A stretch of DNA of 64,000 nt from Arenicola marina (taxonomy: Eukaryota; Annelida; Polychaeta; Arenicolidae). The position numbers and the translations under genes were made by a program. The notes under the pieces are model-generated. The model saw only the letters and a list, made by a program, of their open reading frames with translations, made no database searches and was not told the DNA's origin. Location of the stretch: NCBI GenBank assembly GCA_964019135.1, contig OZ025260.1, positions 28,204,254 through 28,268,253 on the forward strand. Reading direction: 5' to 3'. Shown piece by piece: positions 37,977-48,976 of the stretch (position 1 is its first letter; each line of letters starts with the position of its first letter).

Positions 37977-38796
37977 CATAGTTGTAAGTAATGAAGTGTC
38001 GTAATTGTAACTGTAAGGCCAGGCTGTATGTCAATGAAATGTTGACATTAAATATATGCGGTGCAAGTATGACATCTCTCAGCGTAGCCATGTAGCATGG
38101 CCCACCGGCTACAGCGCAGACAGGTGGGCTGTGGATTTCCGAGTATAGCCAGCCATTCAAAACAGCAATAGGTGGTGACAAAGATTTCTGGATTTCACAA
38201 AAATGTAATGAAAACATCACATATCTGTCAAATAATCGTGTCCCGGATATATCTATAAATAGCTTTAAACACTAAGATTAAAGGTCCCAAGCACTATTCG
38301 CTAATTCATCAGCCCCCAAGATTTCTACCAAAACAACTCCCCTGCTCACCGCCATTTCAAAAATATCACTGATTCCAGAGCTCCCCAAAAGCAAATTATA
38401 AATTGTTTTCCAATTTTTTTTTCTCATAATTCAGATCTGTAGATTGACTAGGGCAGAAACCAGCTGACACATGCGTTCTGTCGAGCCACTACAGAAACTG
38501 ATCATCTGACGGCCAGTGATCTCACATCATACCAGTGGTGGATGAGCAATGCCCTTTGGTCAGCTATTTCAGTGGTAGGTGTTTGGCATACCTATAAGCC
38601 ATATTTAAATCTGTGTGTAATATAAAGCTTCTAAGCCTTTCTGGGTTATGTGTATATATATAAAACACAGTGTAATAAAGAAAGACTGGCAGTTATTTAA
38701 CAACATATAAAATATGTAGGTATCAGAATAAGTTGAAGCGTATCATATCAATATCATTGATGCAATACAAATACTCCGATGATTTGTTTGTCAAGG

Positions 38797-41700
38797 ATGG
38801 GAGAGCCTGAGGCAGTTGATGGACTCTCCGCCGCCATACAGAAAAATCTTAGCTCCAGGACACCAAGTGAAAATCAACAGGAAGCAGTTCTGGAAAATAT
38901 TGTTATCAGAGGAAGTCAAACATCAGTGGATGGAGAAAAGTCAATCGTCATTCAGGATGAGCCGGAAATGAAGTTATTGGAGACGACCTGTAAAGAAACA
39001 GACATCGAGGTTGCAGTGACTAGTGGTCAGAGTGAGGCAACATGTAGCAGTGTTTATGAGGCGTCGGCCAATGAGAACCCAACGGAACTGATCCTTGATA
39101 CCCTCAGTAATATTGACTATGGAGAAATTGAACGGTACGGTCTGCTAATATCGGTAATTTGCTATAATGTGAAAGTTAAGAAAAGTGAAACTGATCCTTG
39201 ATACCCTCAGTAATATTGACTATGGAGAAATTGAATTTTCAGTATAGTAACAGAACGTCTTAATTAGATGGATCATTAATTTGTAGGTGTTTTCTGTGCC
39301 ATGAAATTTCTTTTCAACGTAGTTGGTTACTGATGGTAAACGTTTATGCCTCAAAGCTTCATCTTCCTATATACAGGCTGGCAATGGAAGAAATATTGAA
39401 TGAGGCAAACCGAGGAGCTGAAAGATATAAGGAATTGGGTGCTTCAGGATGGTAAGTTATAAGGAACTGGGTGCTTCAGGGTGGTAAGTTATAAGGAATT
39501 GGGTGCTGCAGGATGGTAAGTTAGAAGGAATTGGGTGCTGCAGGATGGTACGTTAGAAAGAATAGGGTGCAGCTGGATGGTAAATTAGAAGAAATTGGGT
39601 GCTGCTGGATGGTAAGTTCCAAGGAATTGGGTGCTGTAGGATGGTAAATTCGAAGGAATAGGGGGCTGCATTATGGTTACTGAGAAGGAATTGGGTGCTA
39701 CTGGATGGTAAATTCGAAGGAATAGGGTGCTTCAGGATGGTGAGTTAGACTGAATTGGGTGCTACAGGATGGTAAATTAGAAGGAATTTGGTGATGCAGG
39801 ATGGTAAGTTAGAAGGAATTTGGTGCTGCAGGATGGTAAGTTAGAAGGAATTCAGTGCTGCAGGATGGTAAATTACTTGTACATTTTGTTCACAAAAAAA
39901 AGAAGAAGTATTCAATATATCATGTAACATTTAATTACAACCTCACTTATAACATATAATCATTAACGTTTGGCATCAATTACCAGTTTAATCTTTAGCC
40001 AACAAACTTCAATTATCTGAAAAAGGTTTTGAATAATTTGACTACACTTGTAGCCCCACCTGTTTATGCTTTGTTTCTCGCCAGGATGCGTCCTAAGCTG
40101 CCAGCGGTAAACAAGCGCTTCCTCAGGAACACCTTGGTGAGCACACTGAAGACTCCACTCCGCAAGTCTCGCCAGACAATGCCGAACGATGAACATTGCG
40201 CGACAGGGGCGGCCAAGAAACCGGCGTGCAGTGGCCACGAGAGCAACGGGCACGAGCCGAGAGACAGGACTCCGTCCAGCTACACCAGGAGCAGGTCACG
40301 AGACAACTCGGGCAGTAGTGGTCGGCGAAGCCAGAAGGGTCGTCGCCCACGGCACAGTAGATCGCAGTCGCCCAGTCGCTCGCGGTCTAGGTCAAGGTCG
40401 CGATCAAGGTCGCGCTCGCGATCAAGGTCACGCTCGCGATCAAGGTCGCGCTCGCGATCAAGGTCACGGACGCGGTCAAGGTCACGCACGCGGTCAAGGT
40501 CACGATCGCTTTCCGCAAGGTCATCCAGTAGGTCTCGGTCAAGGTCTCGGTCAAGGCGCAAACGTTCTTCCGACAACCATCGACGCTCTCGGCCTCGTTC
40601 TCGCTCTCGCTCTCGTTCGTACTCTCGCTCAGACTCTCGCGATCATCGGGACAGCCGCCACGAAGGGAGAAAGACATTCCACCCGACCGGTTTGCGCGGG
40701 CGCGGCCACTGGCGGGGCAGGGGTGGTTTTCGCGGTAGAGGCCCTGGACGGGGTTTCTTGCCGCGAGGGGGCTTTCCGCCGTACGTCCGTTACCCCCACC
40801 AGCCCGGTGTAATGCCGTGGATGCAGTTCCCATCCCCTGATCAGCAAATAGAAGCGCTACAGCATTACTTGCAGGGCCTCAAAGAAATGCAGCATCGCCA
40901 ATCAATGCAGACAATGTGGGACTACCCCTCGGAGCCCCAGCCAGGGCCCCTCGAACCCCGGCGCCCCCCCGACCCCCGGCGGCCCTCGTCCGACCCCCGG
41001 CGGCCCCCGTCCGACCCCCGGCGGCCCCCTTCCGACCCCCGGCAGCCCCCAACCCAGGCGGCGGGTCAGGGTGGGTCGGCGTCCTACGGGGAGTGGTGGC
41101 ACCGCTCCTACGTCTACAACGACTTCGAAAGCAGCACGGACCTGTCGGAAATGGAAGAAGAGGTGAAGAAAAAGAGAAGGAAAAAGAAAAAAAAGAAAGA
41201 CGGAAAGCATAGAAAGAAGTCGAAGAAGCGCAGGTCCGTGAGCCGGGGTGGCGAGTCTTCGAGCGCCAGCGCGGCCGGGGACAGCGCCGCCGGGGACAGT
41301 GACTCACACGACCCGGGACAACGTGAGAGCGCACAGAGGGCGCACCGCTCATCCAAGAAAACTAAGAAACACAAGAAACACAAGAAAAGGCGCAAAACGG
41401 TGGAAGGTAAAAGTGGACGCGAAAGTGGTGAGGCTAAGGAGGGAAAGGCGACCGTCAAAAGGAGGTCCGTGGACGGAAAGGGGGTCTCTGTGGGGCGGGC
41501 GACGGCGGTGGCTCATCACACTCACCCCTCCGGGGGTGTCGCGAGGGTGAGGAAGGCCGGCGGCGCGTCGCCGCCGAGTGCGGATGTCGACCCCTTCTCT
41601 GATGACGTGAGTATTGCGTCCTCGGACCTGGCGTTATCGGACCTCGGCGCCCCGACCCGTTGGGGCGTGGAAGGCCACAGCCGGCCCCATACCGTCGACC

Positions 41701-41954
41701 TGTTTGACAGCTCGGACCTGGACGACATCGCGCTGTCGGATGTGGAGGCCGCGCTGCGCTCGTCTGATGAGGAACTAGACATTGCCGAGGACGTGAAGCC
41801 GGCGATGGCCCGTCCCAGTGGTCACCACGCTGTGTCGAGGGCCACTGGAGGCGTCAGAGGGCCCTCTGGGGACACGAGTGGTCCCTCTGGAAGCATGGCA
41901 GCTGTCGGGCATCACTCTGACACTCGTCGACACAGAAAACATCGCCGGAAGTGA
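38797..41954 (+). CDS. POLR1D isoform-2-like protein with RS, RGG and Lys-rich extensions (760 aa)
   Basis: Exons are 38797-39134, 39377-39451 and 40085-41954 with matching phases. The ATG at 38797 (AAGGATGG context) is preferred over one 18 bases upstream. The core, residues 113-165, reads RLAMEEILNEANRGAERYKE and then WMRPKLPAVNKRFLRNTL. It closely matches the non-polymerase product of vertebrate POLR1D (isoform 2: AIEELLKEAKRG and a WMKCPLASTNKRFL block). The RNA polymerase subunit domain of POLR1D isoform 1 is absent here. After the core come an RS-dipeptide domain (about 203-325), an RGG/GRG region (about 336-365), DPRRPPS repeats (about 423-460), a Lys/Arg cluster (about 490-520) and an acidic Ser/Asp-rich tail. 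This composition suggests a nuclear, RNA-associated protein (inference). The isoform-2 function is not established to my knowledge. Exon B is the seed of a 14-unit repeat. Confidence 0.85.
39086..39235. repeat. Direct duplication of the end of exon A (47 bp, offset 103)
   Basis: 39086-39132 (from AACTGATCCTTGATACCCTC to GAGAAATTGAA) recurs at 39189-39235. The second copy lacks the CG|GTACGG donor and reads ATTTTC instead. Confidence 0.93.
39429..39876. repeat. 14 tandem copies of the exon B 5' splice site (32-bp unit)
   Basis: Unit 1 is the real exon end AAGGAATTGGGTGCTTCAGG followed by ATG|GTAAGTTAT. Thirteen further units follow at exactly 32 bp. Six units including the real one keep GGTAAGTT, one has GGTGAGTT, and others are degraded to GGTAAATT, GGTACGTT or GGTTACTG. 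All lie in the intron before exon C. Confidence 0.96.
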
Positions 41955-43784
41955 TTGAACGAGAGTCTCCATTGGCGGACCTCTTAGTGGGCCGCCCCGC
42001 CGTACTGCCGACTCCTGTCACCGATCAGCCAGGACAAGGAATCTCCACCTGTAAGCTGGTGAACGTTGGTCTTTATCTATGTCTCAGTCCAGGATGTAGC
42101 AACTGGTGGCAACCATGGTTACTCGACAGGCAATGTAAAAGGGAGGTTACTTTATTTAACACTACTACATAGCGGTTTGCGACAACACTTGCGCGGAGAG
42201 TAAAAGGTCGAAGATTGAACGGTTAGATATAAAGATATTCAGCAAAAGTTAAGACGATGAAGTTAGATTCGCCCTCCCCCCCCACCCTGAATGCCGTGAA
42301 TGCCAGTGCTACAACCTGGAATGACGACTTGATAAAAAGCGTCACCTCCTTCAAAGTGGATTTTTTTTGTCTAGTCTGGTTACCGGCGCAACATTAATGT
42401 CTGATCTTGTTTTAGGTAAGCTCGACGGCTAACGGAAGCAGATGTTGCCTAGGGAATGACTGGGGAATGACTGGTCAATCAGCGACAAAATCATGTTACT
42501 CCAGACACGTAAAATTACATAAAAGTACGTGTGACATGCAGAAACTGGGGCACCGGACCCAACAATGACACTTTGGTTGATGTGATCGGATCTCCTGGAT
42601 TTCCACCCCGATAATTATGTTTTCTGTGTACCGCCAATGGGCCACCTCTTGCTGTTTGATGTGATACTTCAAGAGCGTGTTTACATTGGTCGGGCTTATT
42701 TAAGATATGACTGCCGAGAATTCATCGACTCCAACCCATATTAGTTCCAGGTGTGAAATGATCCAATAAAGTCTTGTTACCACTTACTTTCCTTCTGGTT
42801 CCAGACATTCTAAACTGGTGTTGATAATTCCATAACAAAGCCTATGTACAAGAAGGGTGCGTATTAGAAATCTGCCCGGGCGCAAAATATCTGCCCGCAC
42901 CTGTCCCATTTCTGCCCTCGCCCGCCCCGCGCCCGCAGGGAGCTGCCCGCACGCCCGCACACGCTGGATAAAAACAGGACAGACTTGTCTACCTGCCATG
43001 TTTTGCATGTAGCTGTGAAGGCATTTACGGTTTCTCCGTTACAACGGCTGCTGGACTTCTAATTTGTAACAGTTCGCAGTCTTTGGAGAGAGAAAGAGAG
43101 GGGAAGTAGAATGCGATAGGGTGATGAAAAATACGTCGCATACCCCCAATGAAGTCGGCAACACAGGAAACGACCGTACCTACTGGCTAGAACTAAATAA
43201 TAATCCCCCCTCTTACGGGGGATTCTCAGCCTTGTACCCCGCAAGAGCGCAAACTGTTTAAAGGACTAGGGCATTACATTTTTCGCAAGCAGTGCCCTGC
43301 ACACACCTATGTGTGAGCCATTTCTGAATTAAATTCAGTTTCCAACAAGCATAATTGTGCGATATCAGAACTCCCGCCAGTAAGAAACCAGTCGAAAGAA
43401 GTGTCGAATTGACACAAGCCCTTGAAAGGCTAAATATTTTGCATTCGACAAGATCTTCAGGAACATGAATCAATGGTTAATTCTGTTGATGTTAAATCTC
43501 ATTTGGCTATTGGCAACTTCACCTACATCTGAAGTGGTTAGTAATCTCTCCCTCAACAGCTTCTTTAAATTGTGACCCCATCACCCTTGGTATGGCATGT
43601 CCACTGGTAACGGTAGCCATATATGTTTATTGGCCAACACCATGTCCCTCCAACGGACATGCAGCTAGCACATTTACGGGTATAGTCCTGGTTCAAACGC
43701 TTCTGAGACCGGCATTTTTAACTGAGGCATATTTTCTGTCATCTGCAATACACGTACAAAGATAAAAATCGTTTCCCGCGTTGT
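41955..43784. other. 3' UTR of the POLR1D-like gene and intergenic sequence
   Basis: No further conserved exon was found. A patch at 42880-42960 is rich in GCCCGC repeats. Confidence 0.5.
42765..42770 (+). promoter_or_regulatory. Candidate polyadenylation signal AATAAA for the POLR1D-like gene
   Basis: CCAATAAAGTCTTG lies 811 bases after the stop and is followed by a G/T-containing stretch. Confidence 0.5.
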
Positions 43785-46050
43785 TTGAGCGCCCACCGCC
43801 CCGCCCTCACCCTCCGTCTACCGCGCCCACCGCCCCGTTTTCACCCTCCACCCCCCGCGCCCACCGAACCGCCTTCACCCTCCACCCTCCGCGCCCACCG
43901 CCCCGCTTTCACCCTCCATCCTCCGCGCCCACCGCCCCGCCTTCACCCTTCACCCTTCACACCCACGCCCACCTTCACCCTTCACACCCACGCGCACCTC
44001 CCCGCTTTCATCCTCCACCCCCCGCGCCCACCGCCCCGCCTTCACCCTCCACCCTCCGCGCCCACCGCCCCGCTTTCACCCTCCATCCTTCTCGCCCACC
44101 GCCCCGCCTTCACCCTTCACCCTTCACACCCACGCCCACCTTCACCCTTCACACCCACGCGCACCTCCCCGCTTTCATCCTCCACCCCCCGCGCCCACCG
44201 CCCCGCCTTCACCCTCCACCCTCCGCGCCCACCGCCCCGCTTTCACCCTCCATCCTCCGCGCCCACCGCCCCGCCTTCACCCTTCACCCTTCACACCCAC
44301 GCCCACCTTCACCCTTCACACCCACGCGCACCTCCCCGCTTTCATCCTCCACCCCCCGCGCCCACCGCCCCGCCTTCCCCCTTCACCCCCGCGCCCACCT
44401 CCCCGCTTTCATCCTTCACCCCCCGCGCCCCCCGCTCCGCCTTCACCCTCCATCTACCGCGCCCACCGCCCCGCTTTCAACCTCCACCGCCGCGCCCACC
44501 GCCCCGCCTTCACCCTCCATCTACCGCGCCCACCGCCCCGCTTTCACCCGCCATCCTCCGCGCCCACCGCCCCGCCTTCACCCTTTACACCCACGTCCAC
44601 CTCCCCGCTTTCATCCTCCACCCCCCGCGCCCACCGCCCCGCCTTCACCCTTCACCCCCGCGCCCACCTCCCCGCTTTCATCCTTCACCCCCCGCGCCCA
44701 CCGCCTCGCTGTCACCCTCCATCCCCCTCCCCGCTTTCACCTTCCACCCGCCGCGCCCACCGCCCCGCTTCCACACTCCATCCTCCGCGCCCACCGCCCC
44801 GCGTTCACCCTTCATCCCCCTCCCCGCTTTCACCTTCCACCCGCCGCGCCCACCGCCCCGCTTTCACCCTCCACCCCCCGCGCCCACCGCCCCGCTTTCA
44901 CCCTCCACCCCCCACGCCGACTGCCCCGCTTTCACCCTCCACTCCCCGCGCACACCATCTCGCTTTCACCCTCTACCCCCCGCGCCCACCGCTCCGCTTT
45001 CACCCTCCACCCTCCGCGCCCACCGCCCCGCTTTCACCCTCCAACCCCGCGCCCACCGCCCCGCTTTTACCTTCTACCCCCCGCGCCCACCGCTCCGCTT
45101 TCACCCTCCACCCACCGCCCCGCTTTCACCCTCCACCCCCCGCGCCCACCGCCCCGCTTTCACCCTCCACCCCCCGCGCCCACCGCCCCGCTTTCACCCT
45201 CCACCCCCCGCGCCCACCGCCTCGCTTTGACCCTCCACCCCCCCCGCGCCCTCCGCCCCGCTTTCACCCTCCACCCCCCGCCCCGCTTTCACCCTCCAAC
45301 CCCGCGCCCACCGCCCCGCTTTTACCTTCTACCCCCCGCGCCCACCGCTCCGCTTTCACCCTCCACCCACCGCCCCGCTTTCACCCTCCACCCCCCGCGC
45401 CCACCGCCCCGCTTTCACCCTCCACCCCCCGCGCCCACCGCCCCGCTTTCACCCTCCACCCCCCCGCGCCCACCGCCTCGCTTTGACCCTCCACCCCCCC
45501 CGCGCCCTCCGCCCCGCTTTCACCCTGCACCCCCCCGCCCCGCTTTCACCCTCCACCCCCGCGCCCACCGCCCCGCTTTCACCCTCCCCCCCCCCGCCCA
45601 CCGCCCCGCTTTTACCCTCCACCCCCCGCAGCCACCGCCCCGCTTACAGCCTCCACCCCTCGCGCTCACCGCCACGCCTCCACCCCCAACCCCCACCGCC
45701 CCGCTTTCACCCCCCACCGCCGTGCCCACCTTCCCGCTTTCACCCTCCACCCCCCGCCCCCCACCGCCGCGCTTTCACCCTCCACCCCCCGCGCCCCATC
45801 GCCCCGTTTTCACCATTGACCCCCCGCGCCCGCCGCTCCGCTTTTAACACCCCCCCCCACCCCCCGCGCCCACCGCCCGCTTTTAACCGCCCGCCCCCCC
45901 CCCCCCCCCCCGCGCCCACCGCCCCGCTTTCACCCTCCACCCTCCGCGCCCACCGCCCCGCTTTCACCCTCCACCCTCCGCGGCCACCGCCCCGCTTTCA
46001 CCCTCCACCCCCTGCGCCCACCGCCCCGCTTTTACCCGCCTCCCCCGGGC
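43785..46050. repeat. C-rich minisatellite, about 32-33-bp unit, 2.27 kb
   Basis: The unit is CGCGCCCACCGCCCCGCTTT followed by CACCCTCCACCCCC. Larger blocks containing CACACCCACGCCCACCTTCA repeat about every 190 bp in the first half. The minus strand has dense G runs with G-quadruplex potential. Long Pro-rich frames on the plus strand come from the lack of stops in the unit and are not called as genes. Confidence 0.95.
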
Positions 46051-46377
46051 GCCCATCGCGTCGCCAAGCGATCTGCAGACGTACCGCCAGAGAGCATTCA
46101 CCTCAGACTTCTGAGAAGAACGAGCGACATCTGTTGGGAGAGTGAACGCGAATGTATCACACCACTAAGACGAGATTCACTTCCATGACCAGCCCCACAC
46201 TGTTTACAAATGTCACCGTGTTTTTAGATAAGATTATGTCGATTCGACACATCGTACAGTTGAGTAACGACAACATAATGCCAGTGGCTGCAGCTACGAT
46301 ATAAAAGTGTAAACTGTGAGTGCACACAATGAGTACAAACGTTCATTCGACTCAATATGGCCATGATCACATGACAT

Positions 46378-46669
46378 GACACACTCCGTAAAGGTTTTGA
46401 ATGGCACAACACTTTTCGATGTAGAGTTCCTATTCGAAAGCTCCCGGCGAAAAGTGTCTTAACTATTGTTTAAAATATTTACCTTTTTTGCAATCTACAA
46501 AATTTATTTTTCCTCCCGGCGCCTTTTCTGAAGACGAACGCCAGCAAAATATACACTAACATGTGAAACATAAGCCATTTACTAGTTCATGTAGCATACG
46601 CCGCCATGCTTGTTTTCTACATAGAAAAGTGTTGTGCCATGTGTGCTATTCAAAACCTTCACCTTGGTG
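46378..46669. mobile_element. Fold-back element with about 40-bp inverted arms
   Basis: AAAGGTTTTGAATGGCACAA followed by CACTTTTCGATGTA (about 46391-46423) is inverted at 46618-46665 (TACATAGAAAAGTGTTGTGC, then TATTCAAAACCTT), with a short insertion in the right arm. The arms are separated by about 190 bp. No duplication of the target was identified. Confidence 0.65.
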
Positions 46670-47424
46670 GTGGTTTTGATGTCAGAGCTATCCAGTCAAC
46701 TGCTGCCGTGCTGGTCAAGTCGAGGGGTGTATTAATAATGCTCTTCGCCTGCCGGGGGCGGACTTTTTGCGTATACATTTTTAAAGTTCTGTATGTCGGA
46801 TATTCAAATGTGAAGTCCCCATAGTCCGACAGCAACATGGCAGACAAAAGAGTTCTTGGTGTCATTTCACTAAGATCACTGGCTCTGACTCATAAAATTA
46901 AAAATAAATTAAATTGCCGGCCTGAAGAAAAATGAAAAATGTTAAATATATAAGCTTAGGTCATTCATAGCTTTTATTACTTCAGGCCTCTGGCGCATAG
47001 TATAGTAAAATTAATACAATTATTCTTATGGAAAAAAAAGGCTTTTCAAATACTGGTGGAAAATATATTGTGGTGTAAATCTATACGCAGCAAGACTGCA
47101 ATCTATCAATTCCTATCAATGAAAACATCTCCTGCTCACTACTAGAGCTGTTGCTTTGACATCATGTTGGAAATTCTTATGCCTCTGCTCGAAACCGAGA
47201 GCATGCAGTGCGGTAAAATTAATCAAATGATTCAATACTTAGGATGCGATACTTGCTATTTGATTTGTAAGATATTGTGATCTAGGTACTCAGCATCTAT
47301 AATCAAATGTGTTTGAGGAGTTCAAGAGAGTCGAGTTCCGCATCACAAACACGGTCAAACACTGCATACAATTTTGGTTACTGAATCACAGCAAATAATT
47401 TTCATTTATTGCATGCTTATTCAC

Positions 47425-47595
47425 TAAATAATTATTCCTACTTTAGAAAGAGCAGTACAATCTAAATAGTGTAAAATATTGATAAATGAAAGGTAGGCTT
47501 CATTATACTTATGCGTTATCCTTACATATTTCAGAAGAATTGTTGTCAAGAGTTTAATTTTTTATTATGAGGGACTGCTTTCGCCAACAGCAAAC
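47425..47595. repeat. Dispersed repeat related to 2530-2700
   Basis: The series GAAAGAGCAG, AAATAGTGTAAAATATTGAT, AGAAGAATTGTTGTCAAGAG and GGGACTGCTTTCG parallels the interior of the element at 2475-2738, roughly 75-80 percent identical by eye. The inverted ends are not preserved. Confidence 0.7.
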
Positions 47596-47795
47596 TATAC
47601 ACTGCTGTAGCATGCCAGGACTGTTGGTTTCACAGGCCCTCAGATAAGTTGATACAGCCTGCTACATGTAAATATATTTATATGTAGCAGGCAGGTGTCA
47701 TATTAGCCCAGAACCATAGGCTTTGTATGAGATTCAACCATTGCCATGGGTTCATAGCTAGCGTCATATCAACTGATCTGAGCACCTGTTGTTGG

Positions 47796-48033
47796 TTGTA
47801 TATCCAGGACGCTTTAATCAATTCTTGTCACATCGCATCAAGGGGAGAAGGAAGGAAAGAATGGAGCCATATCCCTGGTTTACGAAGAAGGATATAGGAT
47901 ATTTATCCTTGAAACCGCACAGATCTGACTGTAGCTGGGCTTGAACCACTGATCTATGTGTTATTAGGCTCTCAGGTGGCCAGAGCCGCCAATTTGAGTG
48001 CTCTAACCTACTGAGCTGTTGGGTCGGCCCTAG
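47796..48033 (-). mobile_element. tRNA-derived SINE, diverged near-full copy
   Basis: In inverse orientation it contains the tRNA-like head (TAGGGCCGACCCAACAGCTC then AGTAGGTTAGAG), the box-B-like region and the body shared with 50676-50925. It lies upstream of TBCK. Confidence 0.85.
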
Positions 48034-48976
48034 TGAGCGAGTCACATCATCAAGGGGATTTAACCTGTTCACATGTGAAATTATTCGGTCATAAAGTAAA
48101 TCCTGCAAAAAGAAGGAAGTCATGTATAATGCAGGGACCACTGTATTATGACCAGTTGTTATAGTAATGTTACATGAAATGATCATCATTTCTGGTGTGT
48201 AAGTCACTTTTCTTTCTTGCATCTGAGGGCTGTGACTTATACACCAGTGCAACTTATATACAGACTGCTCTCATGACACCCCTCTCCTTATCAGTGTTTG
48301 CACCTATCATAATCTCATCCAGGGAATCCGGCACTGATTGAAGATCTAAGCAGTCTAGACAACTATCGGTAACACGTACCATTCACCTTTCCATCCCCTA
48401 TCGCATCTCTTACCAAATATGACTTGGCTAGCTATCCTGACACTGACTGAATGTTTATGAGTCACTCCTGCGGCTACCAGATATCAAGATTTTGTTTGAT
48501 CCTTTTAATCTAAGATGGCAGCTGTGTCAAGTTACCTGGTACATCATCCAATGCCACATTCCGGAGCCATGCTCGGCCACTCTATGAGTTAAGTCAAAAT
48601 TAGGTACCCTGCAGCGATGACAATGGATGACCCCTCACTCCACTCCCTCCCTACAAATGCAGCACGCTCACTTGAAAGCTGTGTTCCCTAATCATGTGAT
48701 GCATCAACTACCTATATAAATGCCTAATTGCTGTTAAATATGGTGTGTAAAGCTGGTGCCCGCTGAAGCTGCACTCTTGAGTACACTTCGAAAAAACATT
48801 AGCACAGGAAGCCACAAAGTCCTTTTTGCATTCTTTTACCTGTTGTGTGATTTTTTTGTTATAATTCAAACTACTGGCTGTATTCCTCATGCATAAGCAA
48901 AACCATTTTTTAATAAATAATGTAGTTGTATATGAATTCTACTCTTTATGTAAACTTCTGGTGTCTATATTTGCAG
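48034..48976. other. Upstream region or first intron of TBCK
   Basis: The first coding exon is preceded by an acceptor (TATTTGCAG at 48968-48976), so a non-coding 5' exon probably lies in or before this interval. No promoter element could be pinned down. Confidence 0.4.

Noticed and set aside
38779..38796. Upstream ATG for the POLR1D-like protein
   Set aside because: In frame, but its context is weaker than AAGGATGG at 38797; either would leave the core unchanged, and an upstream exon cannot be excluded.
40123..41972. Several long antisense frames opposite the RS/RGG exon
   Set aside because: They are shadows of a GC-rich coding exon; the sense frame has consistent splice phases and a recognisable core.
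43781..46145. Long Pro/His-rich open frames (up to 688 codons) resembling extensin-like proteins
   Set aside because: The sequence is a C-rich minisatellite; overlapping frames are open in parallel and there is no splice, start or domain evidence.
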